This document shows positions 16,028-25,105 of a stretch of DNA of 64,000 nucleotides, in pieces. The stretch is from Bacillota bacterium. Its GTDB lineage: Bacteria; Bacillota; UBA4882; UBA8346. The notes beneath the pieces were generated by a model. It was given only the letters and a program-made list of their open reading frames with translations. It was not told where the DNA came from and searched no databases. A program made the translations under genes and the position numbers. The stretch's first letter is position 1. Each line of letters begins with the position of its first letter. The stretch lies in NCBI GenBank assembly GCA_023402395.1, contig JAEYGI010000040.1, forward strand, positions 248,001 to 312,000, in the 5' to 3' direction.

Positions 16028-16438
16028 ATGAACACTGATTATCATGCCATAGCCTCCGAATTTCTCGGAATTCCTTATATCAACGGGGGCCGGACCAAGG
16101 AAGGCCTGGATTGCATCGGATTGGTTCATTTGTTCTGCGAGCGCTGCGGAGTCGAGATCCCGGACAGTGACGGGAGCGAATATCCGCTGGACTGGTACTG
16201 GACCGATCCCGACCGTTTTCTGCGCGGGCTGCGCCAGATCGGCCGCGAGGTTCCACCGCATCATCTTCAGCCGCTGGATCTGGTTTATTTTAAGATCGGT
16301 CCAGGGGTAACCCATGTTGGAGTGATGCTTGATTCCCGCCAATTCCTGCATGTGATGATCCGGCAGGTCGTTCACGTCACCCCGCTGAATTTCCGTTGGT
16401 GGCAACGGTTGGCCGGGGTCAGGCGCGTCACGGATTGA
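16028..16438 (+). CDS. NlpC/P60 family cysteine hydrolase
   Basis: 136 residues, a single domain. Catalytic Cys in GLDCIGLVHLF, catalytic His in VTHVGVMLD and a further His in FLHVMIR. The fold and order match NlpC/P60 peptidoglycan endopeptidases, but there is no signal peptide and no cell-wall-binding domain, so it may act in the cytoplasm on imported peptides or be a phage-tail-like or conjugation-type variant. It stands alone, with a GGATGGGG site before the ATG. Confidence 0.85.
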   Translation: MNTDYHAIASEFLGIPYINGGRTKEGLDCIGLVHLFCERCGVEIPDSDGSEYPLDWYWTDPDRFLRGLRQIGREVPPHHLQPLDLVYFKIGPGVTHVGVMLDSRQFLHVMIRQVVHVTPLNFRWWQRLAGVRRVTD

Positions 16439-16495
16439 CGATGCGGGCCTCTAAAATTTGGGGAGTCAGGAGATGGAATTCAATCCATTTCAAAC

Positions 16496-17311
16496 TTATA
16501 ATTGAGCAAGCGCGGCTGCCTCGACCCAGCCGCGCTTATTATCAGAGCGGCGGATCAGCCGCCAACCGGAGTTGGAATTCAACACCCAAACCCGGGATCC
16601 CTCGGGAAGTTGAAAATAGCCGGTGGCCTCGGAGGACGGCTCAAACCGGACCGTAACCGCCTGGACCGCCACGGCCTGGGGTTGGAATTGATCGAAAAGG
16701 GTCAATCCAAAAAACAAAGTATAAACGAGCATAATGACAGCGGCTAATCCGGCCGGAATCAGCCAGTGGAGCCGGAACCCGCGTCCATCCCCGCTCCGCA
16801 CCGAGCCCGGCGCTAAAACGGCCCAGACAATTAAGGCCATCAACAGGAATAATCCGATGCTGGCTCCCATGGCGCTTTGTTCAGCCGGAAGCCGGTGGGT
16901 GAGCCAATCCCAGAGATCGGTGGTCCAGCTGGACGGCTCCACTCCGATCGTCCCTGTTACATAGGCCAGGTTGGCCAGGAGATCGGAGTCGCCGGGGATC
17001 AAGCGTCGGGCTTTTTCATAGTAATAGATGGCCCGGCCAGGCTGGCCAATCTTGAAATAGGAATTGCCCAAATTGTAGTAAAGATTGCCGCTTACTAATC
17101 CGGACTTCTCCAGCCGCCGGTACAGAGCGATGGTCTGCTGATAGTCGCCCTTCTCATACCAGCCATTGGCTTGGTGGAAGAGAGCGGCGGGATTTAGGGA
17201 AGCCGCGCCATCCGCCGCTAAAGCAGGGGAGGTGGCGCTTATAATCGCCATGACGCAGGTGATGATAACAAGGATCAGGCTCGTCCGGATCGCTGCCCTA
17301 TAGTTTTTCAT
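16496..17311 (-). CDS. batE: BatE-like TPR and SH3 protein
   Basis: 271 residues. The ATG at 17311 has AAAGGA 8 bases upstream and overlaps the batD stop by 14 bases. Signal peptide ending SPALA. TPR repeats at about 40-120 (FHQANGWYEKGDYQQTIALY, LYYNLGNSYFKIGQPGRAIY, YYYEKARRLIPGD), two membrane helices at about 145-205, and a C-terminal bacterial SH3 domain (VRFEPSSEATGYFQLPEGS, GWRLIRRSDNKRGWVE). This matches BatE of Bacteroides and Leptospira Bat operons. It is the last gene of the MoxR-Bat operon. Confidence 0.88.
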   Translation of the reverse strand: MKNYRAAIRTSLILVIITCVMAIISATSPALAADGAASLNPAALFHQANGWYEKGDYQQTIALYRRLEKSGLVSGNLYYNLGNSYFKIGQPGRAIYYYEKARRLIPGDSDLLANLAYVTGTIGVEPSSWTTDLWDWLTHRLPAEQSAMGASIGLFLLMALIVWAVLAPGSVRSGDGRGFRLHWLIPAGLAAVIMLVYTLFFGLTLFDQFQPQAVAVQAVTVRFEPSSEATGYFQLPEGSRVWVLNSNSGWRLIRRSDNKRGWVEAAALAQL

Positions 17312-19112
17312 GGAAATCATCCTTTCCCGGTGAGAAGCGGTTTTGTTCCGCCTTTCCGCTTCGTTCCAGCTTGTGAACGATTGCCAACGCCAGCTCATGC
17401 AGGCGTCGCGCGGCAGTCGTGTCGGCTCCGGCTCCGGTGAACCGGAGTGCGTCGTAGTCATCGAAGAACTGTTTCAGCTGGGTCAACGTCTCTGGAGCGA
17501 GATTCCATCCTTCCAGGGCGTTAACGACGGCCCCGGTGATTCCGGCGGAAGGAATCCCAAACCGCGAGCCGAGATATTCCCGGACCGTCAAATGAAGCAG
17601 ATCGATGAGTCGTTCATATTGCCCTACTTTCAACAGTTCCTGAGCCTCACGCAACCGTTCCGAAGCCAGGGCGGCCGTTCGAAGGGCCTTGGCGCGCGGC
17701 GTATCGGCGGACAGCCGGTTTTGACGGCGACGATAACCAAGCGCGATCAGCAGCGCCAGCAACGGAAGGGCCTGCAGCAGCCAGAACCAGGGCTGATAGT
17801 AAATCCGGCCGCTTTCGGCCCGGAGCCGGCCGGGATCGCTTTTGATGAAGAGCAGGTCGCGTCCGATCGTTTCCCCGCCGGTCAGCCCGGGTACCGTCCC
17901 GGATTGATAAGCGGGGTTCGGCTTGACCGTAACCGGAATGGCCCGGCTGACGCTTTGTTCGTAACGTCCGGAGCGCGGATCGAAATACGATAGCCGGAAG
18001 GGTCCGAGCTGCCGCACCACGGAATCAGTAGGGATGAGCACCTGTTCGAAGACGGCCTCCTTTATCGGGTCATCTTTGGCGGCCGGCGCTTTTTTTTGCG
18101 GCTTGTAGAGCTTGAATCCGGTAGTATCCTGTAAAATCGGCGGTCCGATGGAGTCCAGATTGCCGTTGCCGGAGACGGTAAGCTTCACCGTGATCGGGTC
18201 ACCTTGCAAGACTTCCGTGGAAGACGCTTCGACATGCACCTGAAATTGGCCTACTCCGCCGCTGAAGCCGGCCGGTTTTCCCGGGGGAAGCTCCAGCGCG
18301 GTAAAATTCATTTTTTTGCTTTTGACCTGAATGGTCTGTTTCTGGTAGTCACTGAAAAAATCGTCGAAGAACGGGTCGCGGCTGCGGCGTTTGACCAATA
18401 TGCTACACTCGACAACGGCTGGGCCCAGCGTGAAAGTTCCCGGTTTGACCGGGGTGATCTGGGTGCGGAATTCGACGACCTGATAGGAAAGGCCGTTTAT
18501 TACCGTGTTCTTTTGAAGCGGCTTTTCGAATTTGGCAACAAGAACTTCGGTCTGATTGAGAACCGGATAAGAGAGATCATCCACCCGCAGGTCACGCAGA
18601 TACAAACGCATTGTCAAGGGAATCTGTTCCCCCAGATATCCCCGGGTTTTCGTTGATTGCATCTCCAGAAAAATCTGTTCCGGAGCAGAGGAATCGCGAG
18701 CGGTTCCGGATTGAGCGCCGCCCGATCCGCCGCCGTTGACCGTCAATTCAATGGAGTTGGTCGTTACCTGTTGATTGCCGGCCTGCACCCGGAACGGACC
18801 GAGATGGTACTGGCCGGGCTTGAAAGCGGTAACCGTGAAATTGTGAGTAACGGTTGACGAATACTTCCCATTGACGATTTGAATCTGAGTAGAGGGCCCC
18901 AGATAATTGAATTCTAATCCATCGACACTAGAAACGGCGGGACGCTCGGCCATTGACGAACCGTCGACGGTAATCGACAACTGGACGCTTTCGCCCACCG
19001 CCAATTCGGTGGAGTCCACCGTGGCCACGGCCGATACGGCGAGCGTCAGCGGGGAAACGGCCAAGAGCATGACTAACGCCAAAGAAATCGAAGTGATAAC
19101 GCGTCTGTTCAT
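17298..19112 (-). CDS. batD: BatD-like protein
   Basis: 604 residues. Signal peptide ending TLAVSA, then long beta-sandwich regions: VDSTELAVGESVQLSITVDG at the start is the classical BatD N-terminus, and VEASSTEVLQGDPITVKLTV opens a second copy. One membrane helix near 450 (WLLQALPLLALLIALGY), and a cytoplasmic helical C-terminus (LRTAALASERLREAQELLKV, LLHLTVREYLGSRFGIPS) as in DUF4381-like tails. Membrane-anchored periplasmic partner of the VWA proteins in the aerotolerance complex. GGAAGGG precedes the ATG. Confidence 0.92.
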   Translation of the reverse strand: MNRRVITSISLALVMLLAVSPLTLAVSAVATVDSTELAVGESVQLSITVDGSSMAERPAVSSVDGLEFNYLGPSTQIQIVNGKYSSTVTHNFTVTAFKPGQYHLGPFRVQAGNQQVTTNSIELTVNGGGSGGAQSGTARDSSAPEQIFLEMQSTKTRGYLGEQIPLTMRLYLRDLRVDDLSYPVLNQTEVLVAKFEKPLQKNTVINGLSYQVVEFRTQITPVKPGTFTLGPAVVECSILVKRRSRDPFFDDFFSDYQKQTIQVKSKKMNFTALELPPGKPAGFSGGVGQFQVHVEASSTEVLQGDPITVKLTVSGNGNLDSIGPPILQDTTGFKLYKPQKKAPAAKDDPIKEAVFEQVLIPTDSVVRQLGPFRLSYFDPRSGRYEQSVSRAIPVTVKPNPAYQSGTVPGLTGGETIGRDLLFIKSDPGRLRAESGRIYYQPWFWLLQALPLLALLIALGYRRRQNRLSADTPRAKALRTAALASERLREAQELLKVGQYERLIDLLHLTVREYLGSRFGIPSAGITGAVVNALEGWNLAPETLTQLKQFFDDYDALRFTGAGADTTAARRLHELALAIVHKLERSGKAEQNRFSPGKDDFHEKL

Positions 19113-19133
19113 TTATATCCCTTCCTTACCGGA

Positions 19134-19910
19134 CTACCAGTCTTTGGTGACCGGTTCCGTGCCGTGAACAACTGGTCCTTGATATTGAGCGCCGTTCTCC
19201 GATAATCGCAACAAGGCTTCGGCTTCCTCTTTGCTCATGGTTCCGGGCGGAGATCCGCCAGCGGTTCCCGGCCTGGATTCGACACCCGGTTGGGTTTGAT
19301 TCCCGTTTTGTTTTGGTTCAGGTTTTTGGTTCGGATTCGATTTCGACGAACCCGAATCCCGGTTCTGGTCCGCCGCGGAACCGGCGGAATTATTAATTTG
19401 ATCCCGGCGCTGCTCATGGGCTTGTTTCACCCGGAGCTTGGTCAGTTCGTAATTGTATTTGGCATCCAGGTCTTTGGGATCGGCTACGATCGCTTTTTTG
19501 TAATTGACGAGCGCTTCCTGATACGTCGTAACCTGCCGCCCGTTTTTGTCTCCGGCCGCGAGCAGCGCGTTGCCGAGATGATAATAGTATTTGGGATGGA
19601 CCGCGCCTTGGGCTCCCGAGCGTATTGGTTGCTCCGCCATTTTGACGGCTTTACGAAGCAGTTCGGCGGCACGCTCCGGGTTATCTTGTCGGACGTCGCA
19701 GAGCCCAAGGTTGTGGACTGGGACCGGAGTGTCGGCGCGGGACGTGGCCAGCTCCTGATAAATATCGCGGGCCGGATCGATCTGGCTGCGTCGCAGTAGT
19801 CCGTTGGCATGGGCATTCCGCCAGGAGTCGCCGGCAAGCCAATAGACCAGGGCGGCCAGAATTATTATGGTTGTCAAGATTATTAAACTGTTTCGGGTAC
19901 GCTGTTTCAT
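19134..19910 (-). CDS. batC: BatC-like TPR protein
   Basis: 258 residues. N-terminal membrane anchor (IILTTIIILAALVYWLA), TPR repeats across about 30-165 (PVHNLGLCDVRQDNPERAAELL, YYYHLGNALLAAGDK, ALVNYKKAIVADPKDLDAKYN), then a low-complexity Asn/Gln/Pro/Ser linker and a C-terminal SKEEAEALLRLSENG motif. That last motif is characteristic of BatC-type proteins, where it follows the TPR. It lies between batB and batD in the standard order. Confidence 0.88.
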   Translation of the reverse strand: MKQRTRNSLIILTTIIILAALVYWLAGDSWRNAHANGLLRRSQIDPARDIYQELATSRADTPVPVHNLGLCDVRQDNPERAAELLRKAVKMAEQPIRSGAQGAVHPKYYYHLGNALLAAGDKNGRQVTTYQEALVNYKKAIVADPKDLDAKYNYELTKLRVKQAHEQRRDQINNSAGSAADQNRDSGSSKSNPNQKPEPKQNGNQTQPGVESRPGTAGGSPPGTMSKEEAEALLRLSENGAQYQGPVVHGTEPVTKDW

Positions 19911-19921
19911 CTGCCTTACCT

Positions 19922-20986
19922 CTATCGTGCCGTGGTTTCGGCATGATTGTCGCTGGCAATCTCGGGTTTTTCTTTTCCTAATGATGGCCAGGGAATCTTT
20001 TTTCCAGAAAGCATTTCGGCCATCAATAGGAGCAGGGCGATCAACAAGGGAATCTGATACCGGTCAATGTAGCGTTTTTCCCATTTGCCACTGAGTTCGC
20101 CCCGGGTTACCCCCGCTAATTGGGAGCGGTACAATCCCTCCAGGCCGAGCGAGTCTCCAGTACCGCGGACGTAAACTCCTTGTCCGGCGGCAGCGATTTG
20201 ACGGAGAATGGATTCGTTCAAGACGGTTTTTACCGGATTTCCGGATTCGTCTTTCAGATACGCGCCGTTGCCGTTGGCATCGTGGACAATGATTAATTCG
20301 CCGGTGGGACTTCCGATTCCCACTGTAAAAATCCTGATTCCCTCGGAAGCGGCGTGCCTGGCTTCCGCCATCGGATTCCCCTCATGGTTTTCTCCGTCAG
20401 AGAGGATGATTAAAACTTTGCCGCCGCCGGAACCGGACTGAAAGGCCTGACGGGCGATATGAACCGCCGCTTCCAGATTGGTTCCCCCTTTGGGAATGCT
20501 TTGCACCGTCAAAGCGTCCAGAGCCACGGTAAACGCATTGTAATCGAGGGTCAGCGGGCACTGCAAAAAACTGGAGCCGGCGAAGGCGACCAGTCCGATC
20601 TTGTCAGCCTTGACTTTGGCTAGTAGATCCTTGATGGCCAGTTTGGATCGTTCCAGCCGGTTGGGTTTAATATCCTCAGCCAGCATACTTTTCGAGGTAT
20701 CAAGGGCCACGATGATCTCCAGCCCCTGATGGCGGCTTTCCAGCCAGCGGTAGCCCCATTGGGGTCCAGAGAGCGCCAGAATCAAAAGGGTCACGACGGA
20801 GATTCGCAAAGCCCAACCACGTGTTCGGAGCGGCCGGCTCCGTAATTCGGTGATCCGGGCCAGCAGCTTGGGATCGCCAAATAGTAAGCTGGCGCATTGA
20901 TCCCGCCGGCGCACCCACCAATAAAAAAAGCCGAAGCTCATCGGAATGAGCAGCAAGATTAGATAGAGGGGGTGGGCCAGTCTCAT
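19922..20986 (-). CDS. batB: BatB-like VWA protein
   Basis: 354 residues. Two N-terminal membrane helices, VWA domain at about 90-280 with MIDAS residues in ALDTSKSML, the Thr in GGTNLEAAVH and Asp in ILSDGENHEGNP, and a C-terminal helix (IPLLIALLLLMAEML). The MIDAS motif is complete, so metal-dependent ligand binding is expected. Start ATG overlaps the batA stop by 4 bases, with GGAGG upstream. Paralog of BatA, likely in a heteromeric membrane complex activated by MoxR. Confidence 0.93.
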   Translation of the reverse strand: MRLAHPLYLILLLIPMSFGFFYWWVRRRDQCASLLFGDPKLLARITELRSRPLRTRGWALRISVVTLLILALSGPQWGYRWLESRHQGLEIIVALDTSKSMLAEDIKPNRLERSKLAIKDLLAKVKADKIGLVAFAGSSFLQCPLTLDYNAFTVALDALTVQSIPKGGTNLEAAVHIARQAFQSGSGGGKVLIILSDGENHEGNPMAEARHAASEGIRIFTVGIGSPTGELIIVHDANGNGAYLKDESGNPVKTVLNESILRQIAAAGQGVYVRGTGDSLGLEGLYRSQLAGVTRGELSGKWEKRYIDRYQIPLLIALLLLMAEMLSGKKIPWPSLGKEKPEIASDNHAETTAR

Positions 20987-21978
20987 GGCAGCCTCCTGAA
21001 AACGGTATTGGCCAGCAACGTTTCAGCGGTCAATAATAATAAACCGAATCCCAGCAGCCAGGGATAGAGATCGACATAATCCCGATACTGGGGCGCTTCA
21101 ATTCTGGTTTTCTCCATCCGGTCGATTCGCCGGAAGATCTCCCGCAAGGTTTCGGTATCGGTGGCCCGGAAATAGCGGCCTCCAGTGGCGGTGGCGATCT
21201 GCTGTAAAAAATTTTCGTCAAGGTCAATCCGGACATTCTGATAAACGGTACGACCGAGCGGATCCCGGGCTGGATAAGGGACCAGGCCTTTGGAGCCGGC
21301 GCCGATGGTATAAACAGTCACGTCCAAGGCCTTGGCCGCGGCTGCGGCGGTTTCGGGAGCGACTTCACCGGCGTTATTGTTGCCGTCGGTCAGTAAGACC
21401 ACCACTTTGCTGTGGGCCTTCGATTCGTGGAGGCGGCTGACTGCGGTGGCCAGCGCTGTGCCGATGGCTGTGCCGTCTTCAATCATCCCCGCCTCGATCT
21501 CAGAGAGGCGGCTTTCGGTCCAGTCGTGATCCCAGGTGAGCGGAGAGAGGATATAAGGCCGTCCGGAGAAGATCACGATTCCGATCCGGTCGTTAGGGCG
21601 GGAACGGATAAACTCCCGGGTGACCTTTTTGACCACATCCAGTCGATTGGCCCGCCCGACACTGAGTTGAAAGTCCTCCGCAAGCATACTGGTGGAAACA
21701 TCCAACGTTAGAATGATGTCGACTCCTTCCCGGCGGACGATGGTTTGGCTCACTCCGAATTGGGGCCGGGCCAACGCCAGCACCAAAAGGATGAAGGCGC
21801 CGATTGTCAGCCAGGGCAATTTTTTCGCCCAGTGTGCCCTCCAACCAGGTTGAATCCCAGCGAACAAACCGGAGGAGGAATAGCCGATGGCCGCTTCTCC
21901 GGAGTTTGCGTGCCGGAGATAGATGAACAACGGCACTAGTAATAGTAATAAGAGGTAAAACGGATTATGAAAGTTCAT
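20983..21978 (-). CDS. batA: BatA-like VWA protein
   Basis: 331 residues with the same layout as BatB: two N-terminal helices (FYLLLLLLVPLFIYL and LPWLTIGAFILLVLALA), VWA with LTLDVSTSMLAED, DGTAIGTALATAVSRL and VLLTDGNNNAGEV, and a C-terminal helix (YPWLLGFGLLLLTAETLL). The intervening ARPQFGV segment is typical of BatA. CAGGAGC precedes the ATG. Translationally coupled to batB. Confidence 0.94.
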   Translation of the reverse strand: MNFHNPFYLLLLLLVPLFIYLRHANSGEAAIGYSSSGLFAGIQPGWRAHWAKKLPWLTIGAFILLVLALARPQFGVSQTIVRREGVDIILTLDVSTSMLAEDFQLSVGRANRLDVVKKVTREFIRSRPNDRIGIVIFSGRPYILSPLTWDHDWTESRLSEIEAGMIEDGTAIGTALATAVSRLHESKAHSKVVVLLTDGNNNAGEVAPETAAAAAKALDVTVYTIGAGSKGLVPYPARDPLGRTVYQNVRIDLDENFLQQIATATGGRYFRATDTETLREIFRRIDRMEKTRIEAPQYRDYVDLYPWLLGFGLLLLTAETLLANTVFRRLP

Positions 21979-22008
21979 GCGATGCTCCTGAACTGGATTT
22001 CATGCGGT

Positions 22009-23055
22009 TCATTTCCCGTCCGAAGCCACCTCGGGCGAAGCCGGCTCCGGCGACTTGGTCGCTTCGACGAACTGCCGGATCGTGGCCAGATCACGCGGGG
22101 GTTGACCGGGATCGGGTGTATATCGCGCGAATTTTACCAGGTCCGAAGAGTTCAGGAATTGCCGGAGCAATAATTGATGGCTGCTTTCCAGGCAGCCGTC
22201 GGACGCGGCCCGGTTGAGAAACTCTTCGGTGGTCATTTCCAAGGCCCGGATCTCAAACCGGTTTTCAATGTATTCGCGGACGATCTCACTTAGTTCCACA
22301 TAGAATCCCTCATAATCGCCGTTTTTTAGAAAATCGGCCGTTTCCAGAAGCGACAGCCGGAACGAGGCGGTGATATGAGCCGGATCCTTGGGCGATCGAA
22401 TGGCAACTCCTTCGGACGGACTACGCCGGGAAGCGCGCCACCACCGCGCCGCGCCGTAGAGCAAGCCAAGCGCGGCCAGTAAGGCCGCTAGCCACCAAAG
22501 CGCTTCATAGCGCGGTTTCAACCCCAAGGGTCCCTTCATTCCTTTCGGCGGCAGGGCCAATAGTTCTGATTCGGTCTTCCCCACCGGCAAAACCGAGGTA
22601 ATGGCGACAATCACCGGTTTTACCGCGACAGTCCGCTGACTTGAACCGGAATTGGCATAGTGGAGGGTGACACTGGGAAGGGGAAAACGCCCAACCTCCC
22701 AGGAGATGACTTGAAACCGGAAGTAGGTTCGTTTACCATTCAAGAACCAATCGGCGCCGGTTGATTTTTTGTCTGTAAACTCTAGAGTCCCAGAAGTGTT
22801 CCGGGAAAGGTCGGGCCGTGAAAACTGAACCCTGTGGATGGACTCAATCTCCAGGGAAACCGGGATCGGATCGCCGACATGATGAAGGCCGGGCGCAACA
22901 ACCCAGCGCGCTTTGAAAACTTGCCCCGGTGCTAATGATAACGGTCGGGCAGATACCTGACGAACCACGATCCAACCGAGGATGACGATCAGAACGGCAA
23001 TGATTATTCCGCCCCCTATTTTAAGGGGCGATAGGCGTTTGGCCGGTAATTTCAT
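22009..23055 (-). CDS. Membrane protein of the Bat operon with BatD-like and DUF4381-like regions
   Basis: 348 residues. N-terminal membrane anchor (IGGGIIIAVLIVILGWIVV), a periplasmic beta domain (LAPGQVFKARWVVAPGLHHV, VGDPIPVSLEIESI) that looks like a single BatD-type Ig repeat, a second helix near 180 (LWWLAALLAALGLLYGAARW), and a cytoplasmic C-terminus (FRLSLLETADFLKNGDYEGF, LSEIVREYIENRFEIRALEM). This architecture is a short BatD relative and fills the slot of DUF4381-type genes between DUF58 and batA in other Bat operons. AAGGAGAG precedes the ATG. Confidence 0.82.
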   Translation of the reverse strand: MKLPAKRLSPLKIGGGIIIAVLIVILGWIVVRQVSARPLSLAPGQVFKARWVVAPGLHHVGDPIPVSLEIESIHRVQFSRPDLSRNTSGTLEFTDKKSTGADWFLNGKRTYFRFQVISWEVGRFPLPSVTLHYANSGSSQRTVAVKPVIVAITSVLPVGKTESELLALPPKGMKGPLGLKPRYEALWWLAALLAALGLLYGAARWWRASRRSPSEGVAIRSPKDPAHITASFRLSLLETADFLKNGDYEGFYVELSEIVREYIENRFEIRALEMTTEEFLNRAASDGCLESSHQLLLRQFLNSSDLVKFARYTPDPGQPPRDLATIRQFVEATKSPEPASPEVASDGK

Positions 23056-23085
23056 GAAGCTCTCCTTCCCGCACCGGTTTCCTTC

Positions 23086-23982
23086 CTAACGGATCCGGAG
23101 TTCCCGTTTCCGAAAAAATTGTTGCAACGGTTCAAGATAGGATTGGCCGGTTTCGATCTCCAGCAGGTCGACCTTTTCTGCTCGCAAGGTTTGCGCGGTT
23201 TGTTCCCGGTGTTCCCTGGCGTTGCGGGATAAAAGGAACCGGACCGTCGGATCAGAGGTGTCCAGTAGAATTTCCCGGCCGTTCTCCCGGTCGAGAAGTC
23301 CAACCAGCCCCAGCGATGGCAGTTCCGTTTCCCGCCGGTCGTAAAGGCGGATAGCAATCAGGTCATGCCGCTTGGCAGTCAGCCGTAGTGCCTTTTGATA
23401 ACGATTGTCCCAGAAATCGGAGATCAAAAAAACAATGCCGCGATGCGCAGTTACCCGGTTGATAAAGTTCAGGGCATTCCCGATGTCGGTTCCGGTCCCG
23501 CGAGGCTGATAACCCAAAATCTCCCGGATGACTCGCAAGACGTGACGCCTGCCTTTTTGCGGCGGGATGTATTTTTCACAATGGTCGGAGAAGATCAGCA
23601 ATCCGACCTTGTCATTGTTCTTAATGGCCAGAAAAGCCAGCAGCGCCGAGATCTCAGCGGCCAGTTCGCTTTTAAGGGAACCCGCCGTTCCGAAAAATTG
23701 GGAGGCGCTGAGATCAACCGCCAGGATCACGGTCAGTTCCCGTTCTTCCACGTAACGCTTGAGGAACGGCCGGCCGGCCCGGGCCGTGACATTCCAATCG
23801 ATGGCCCGGATATCGTCGCCGGGATAATATTCGCGGACCGCGTCGAACTCGATTCCCGAACCCTTGAAGACACTGGCATATTGGCCGGAGATGAGATCGT
23901 TGCTGAGCCGGCTGACCTTGAACTGAATGCGCTTGACTTTTCCCAGGATTTCCGTGGATAGAAGGTCTTTATCCATGGTCAC
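23086..23982 (-). CDS. DUF58 domain protein of the MoxR/Bat operon
   Basis: 298 residues, with the DUF58 signature: LISGQYASVFKGSGIEFD, VREYYPGDDIRAIDWNVTAR, LTVILAVDLSASQFFG. This is a VWA-like fold without membrane segments. The GTG at 23982 overlaps the moxR stop (GTGA); an ATG two codons later is an equally good start. DUF58 proteins accompany MoxR ATPases and are thought to be their adaptors or substrates. Confidence 0.93.
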   Translation of the reverse strand: MTMDKDLLSTEILGKVKRIQFKVSRLSNDLISGQYASVFKGSGIEFDAVREYYPGDDIRAIDWNVTARAGRPFLKRYVEERELTVILAVDLSASQFFGTAGSLKSELAAEISALLAFLAIKNNDKVGLLIFSDHCEKYIPPQKGRRHVLRVIREILGYQPRGTGTDIGNALNFINRVTAHRGIVFLISDFWDNRYQKALRLTAKRHDLIAIRLYDRRETELPSLGLVGLLDRENGREILLDTSDPTVRFLLSRNAREHREQTAQTLRAEKVDLLEIETGQSYLEPLQQFFRKRELRIR

Positions 23983-24968
23983 GGCACCTGGATCTCGTCG
24001 AAGATGCGCTGGATAATCCGTTCCACCGGAATTTCACTGGCTTCGGCCTCATAAGAAATGATAATGCGGTGCCGTAATACATCCGGGCCGATGGTCTTGA
24101 CATCATTGGGAACCACATAAGCCCGTCCCTGCATGAAAGCAAAGGCTTTGGCGGCCACGGCCAGATTGATGGTGGCCCGCGGCGAAGCGCCATACTCAAT
24201 GTAATCGGCGATATCCAGACCGAACTGTCCAGGCTGGCGGGTGGCCATTACCAGGTTGACGATATAATCCTTGATTTTGGCGTCCAAATAAATCTGGTCG
24301 ACGACTTTCCGGACTTCTAGAATCTCCTGGGGCGCAATCACCGGCCGGATATCGACGGAACGCGTGGTTTGCGCCATCCGCTCCATGATCCGCAATTCCT
24401 CTTCCTTGGTGGGATAGCCGATCTTGAGTTTGAGCATGAACCGGTCCAACTGAGCTTCGGGCAGGGGATAAGTCCCTTGCTGTTCGATGGGGTTTTGAGT
24501 CGCCAGCACCAGGAAAGGTTCGGCCAGGGGATAGGTCTGGTCCCCGATGGTCACTTGTTTTTCTTCCATCGCTTCCAACAGGGCGCTTTGCACTTTGGCC
24601 GGAGCCCGGTTAATCTCATCGGCCAGAATTACTTGGGCGAAGATCGGGCCTTTTTTGGTGGTGAACCCGCCGGTCTGCGGATTGTAGATCAAGGTGCCTA
24701 CCAAATCGGCTGGGAGGAGGTCCGGCGTAAACTGAATCCGCTGGAAGTCGGCTTGAATGGCGGAGGCCAATGATTTCACCGATAACGTTTTGGCTAGCCC
24801 CGGCACCCCCTCCAAGAGGACATGGCCGTTGGCCAGCAGCCCGATGAGCAAACCGTCGACCAGCTTTTCCTGGCCGACAATGGCCTTACCGATCTGTTCC
24901 TTTAGCTTCGGTATGAACTCGCTTTGGCTTTTAATCGCGTCATTGATAACGGATAATCCTTCCAACAT
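23979..24968 (-). CDS. MoxR family AAA ATPase
   Basis: 329 residues from the ATG with GGAGG 6 bases upstream; a GTG two codons earlier abuts the site and is less likely. Walker A in EGVPGLAKTLSVKSLA, Walker B in VILADEINRAPAKVQSALLE, sensor VLATQNPIEQQGTYPLPEAQ with the LDRF arginine finger, and the C-terminal lid domain with GASPRATINL. First gene of the eight-gene operon ending with batE. MoxR ATPases remodel or activate VWA proteins; here the VWA partners are BatA, BatB and DUF58. Confidence 0.95.
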   Translation of the reverse strand: MLEGLSVINDAIKSQSEFIPKLKEQIGKAIVGQEKLVDGLLIGLLANGHVLLEGVPGLAKTLSVKSLASAIQADFQRIQFTPDLLPADLVGTLIYNPQTGGFTTKKGPIFAQVILADEINRAPAKVQSALLEAMEEKQVTIGDQTYPLAEPFLVLATQNPIEQQGTYPLPEAQLDRFMLKLKIGYPTKEEELRIMERMAQTTRSVDIRPVIAPQEILEVRKVVDQIYLDAKIKDYIVNLVMATRQPGQFGLDIADYIEYGASPRATINLAVAAKAFAFMQGRAYVVPNDVKTIGPDVLRHRIIISYEAEASEIPVERIIQRIFDEIQVP

Positions 24969-25081
24969 GTCCACCCTCCGGCATATTTAATTCCGTTTTA
25001 ATTCCATAAATCAAAACGTGCGGGATGGTTTTTTGGTTCCAGCGTTCCCTCGTGCTGCGGAGCGCCGGTCGGTTGAGATTC

Positions 25082-25105
25082 AAAAAAAAGCGGCCTATCG
25101 GCCGC
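25082..25105 (-). terminator. Terminator overlapping the prc stop codon
   Basis: Minus strand: GCGGCC-GATA-GGCCGC followed directly by eight T. The loop and stem contain the TAG stop, so translation termination and transcription termination coincide. Confidence 0.92.
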
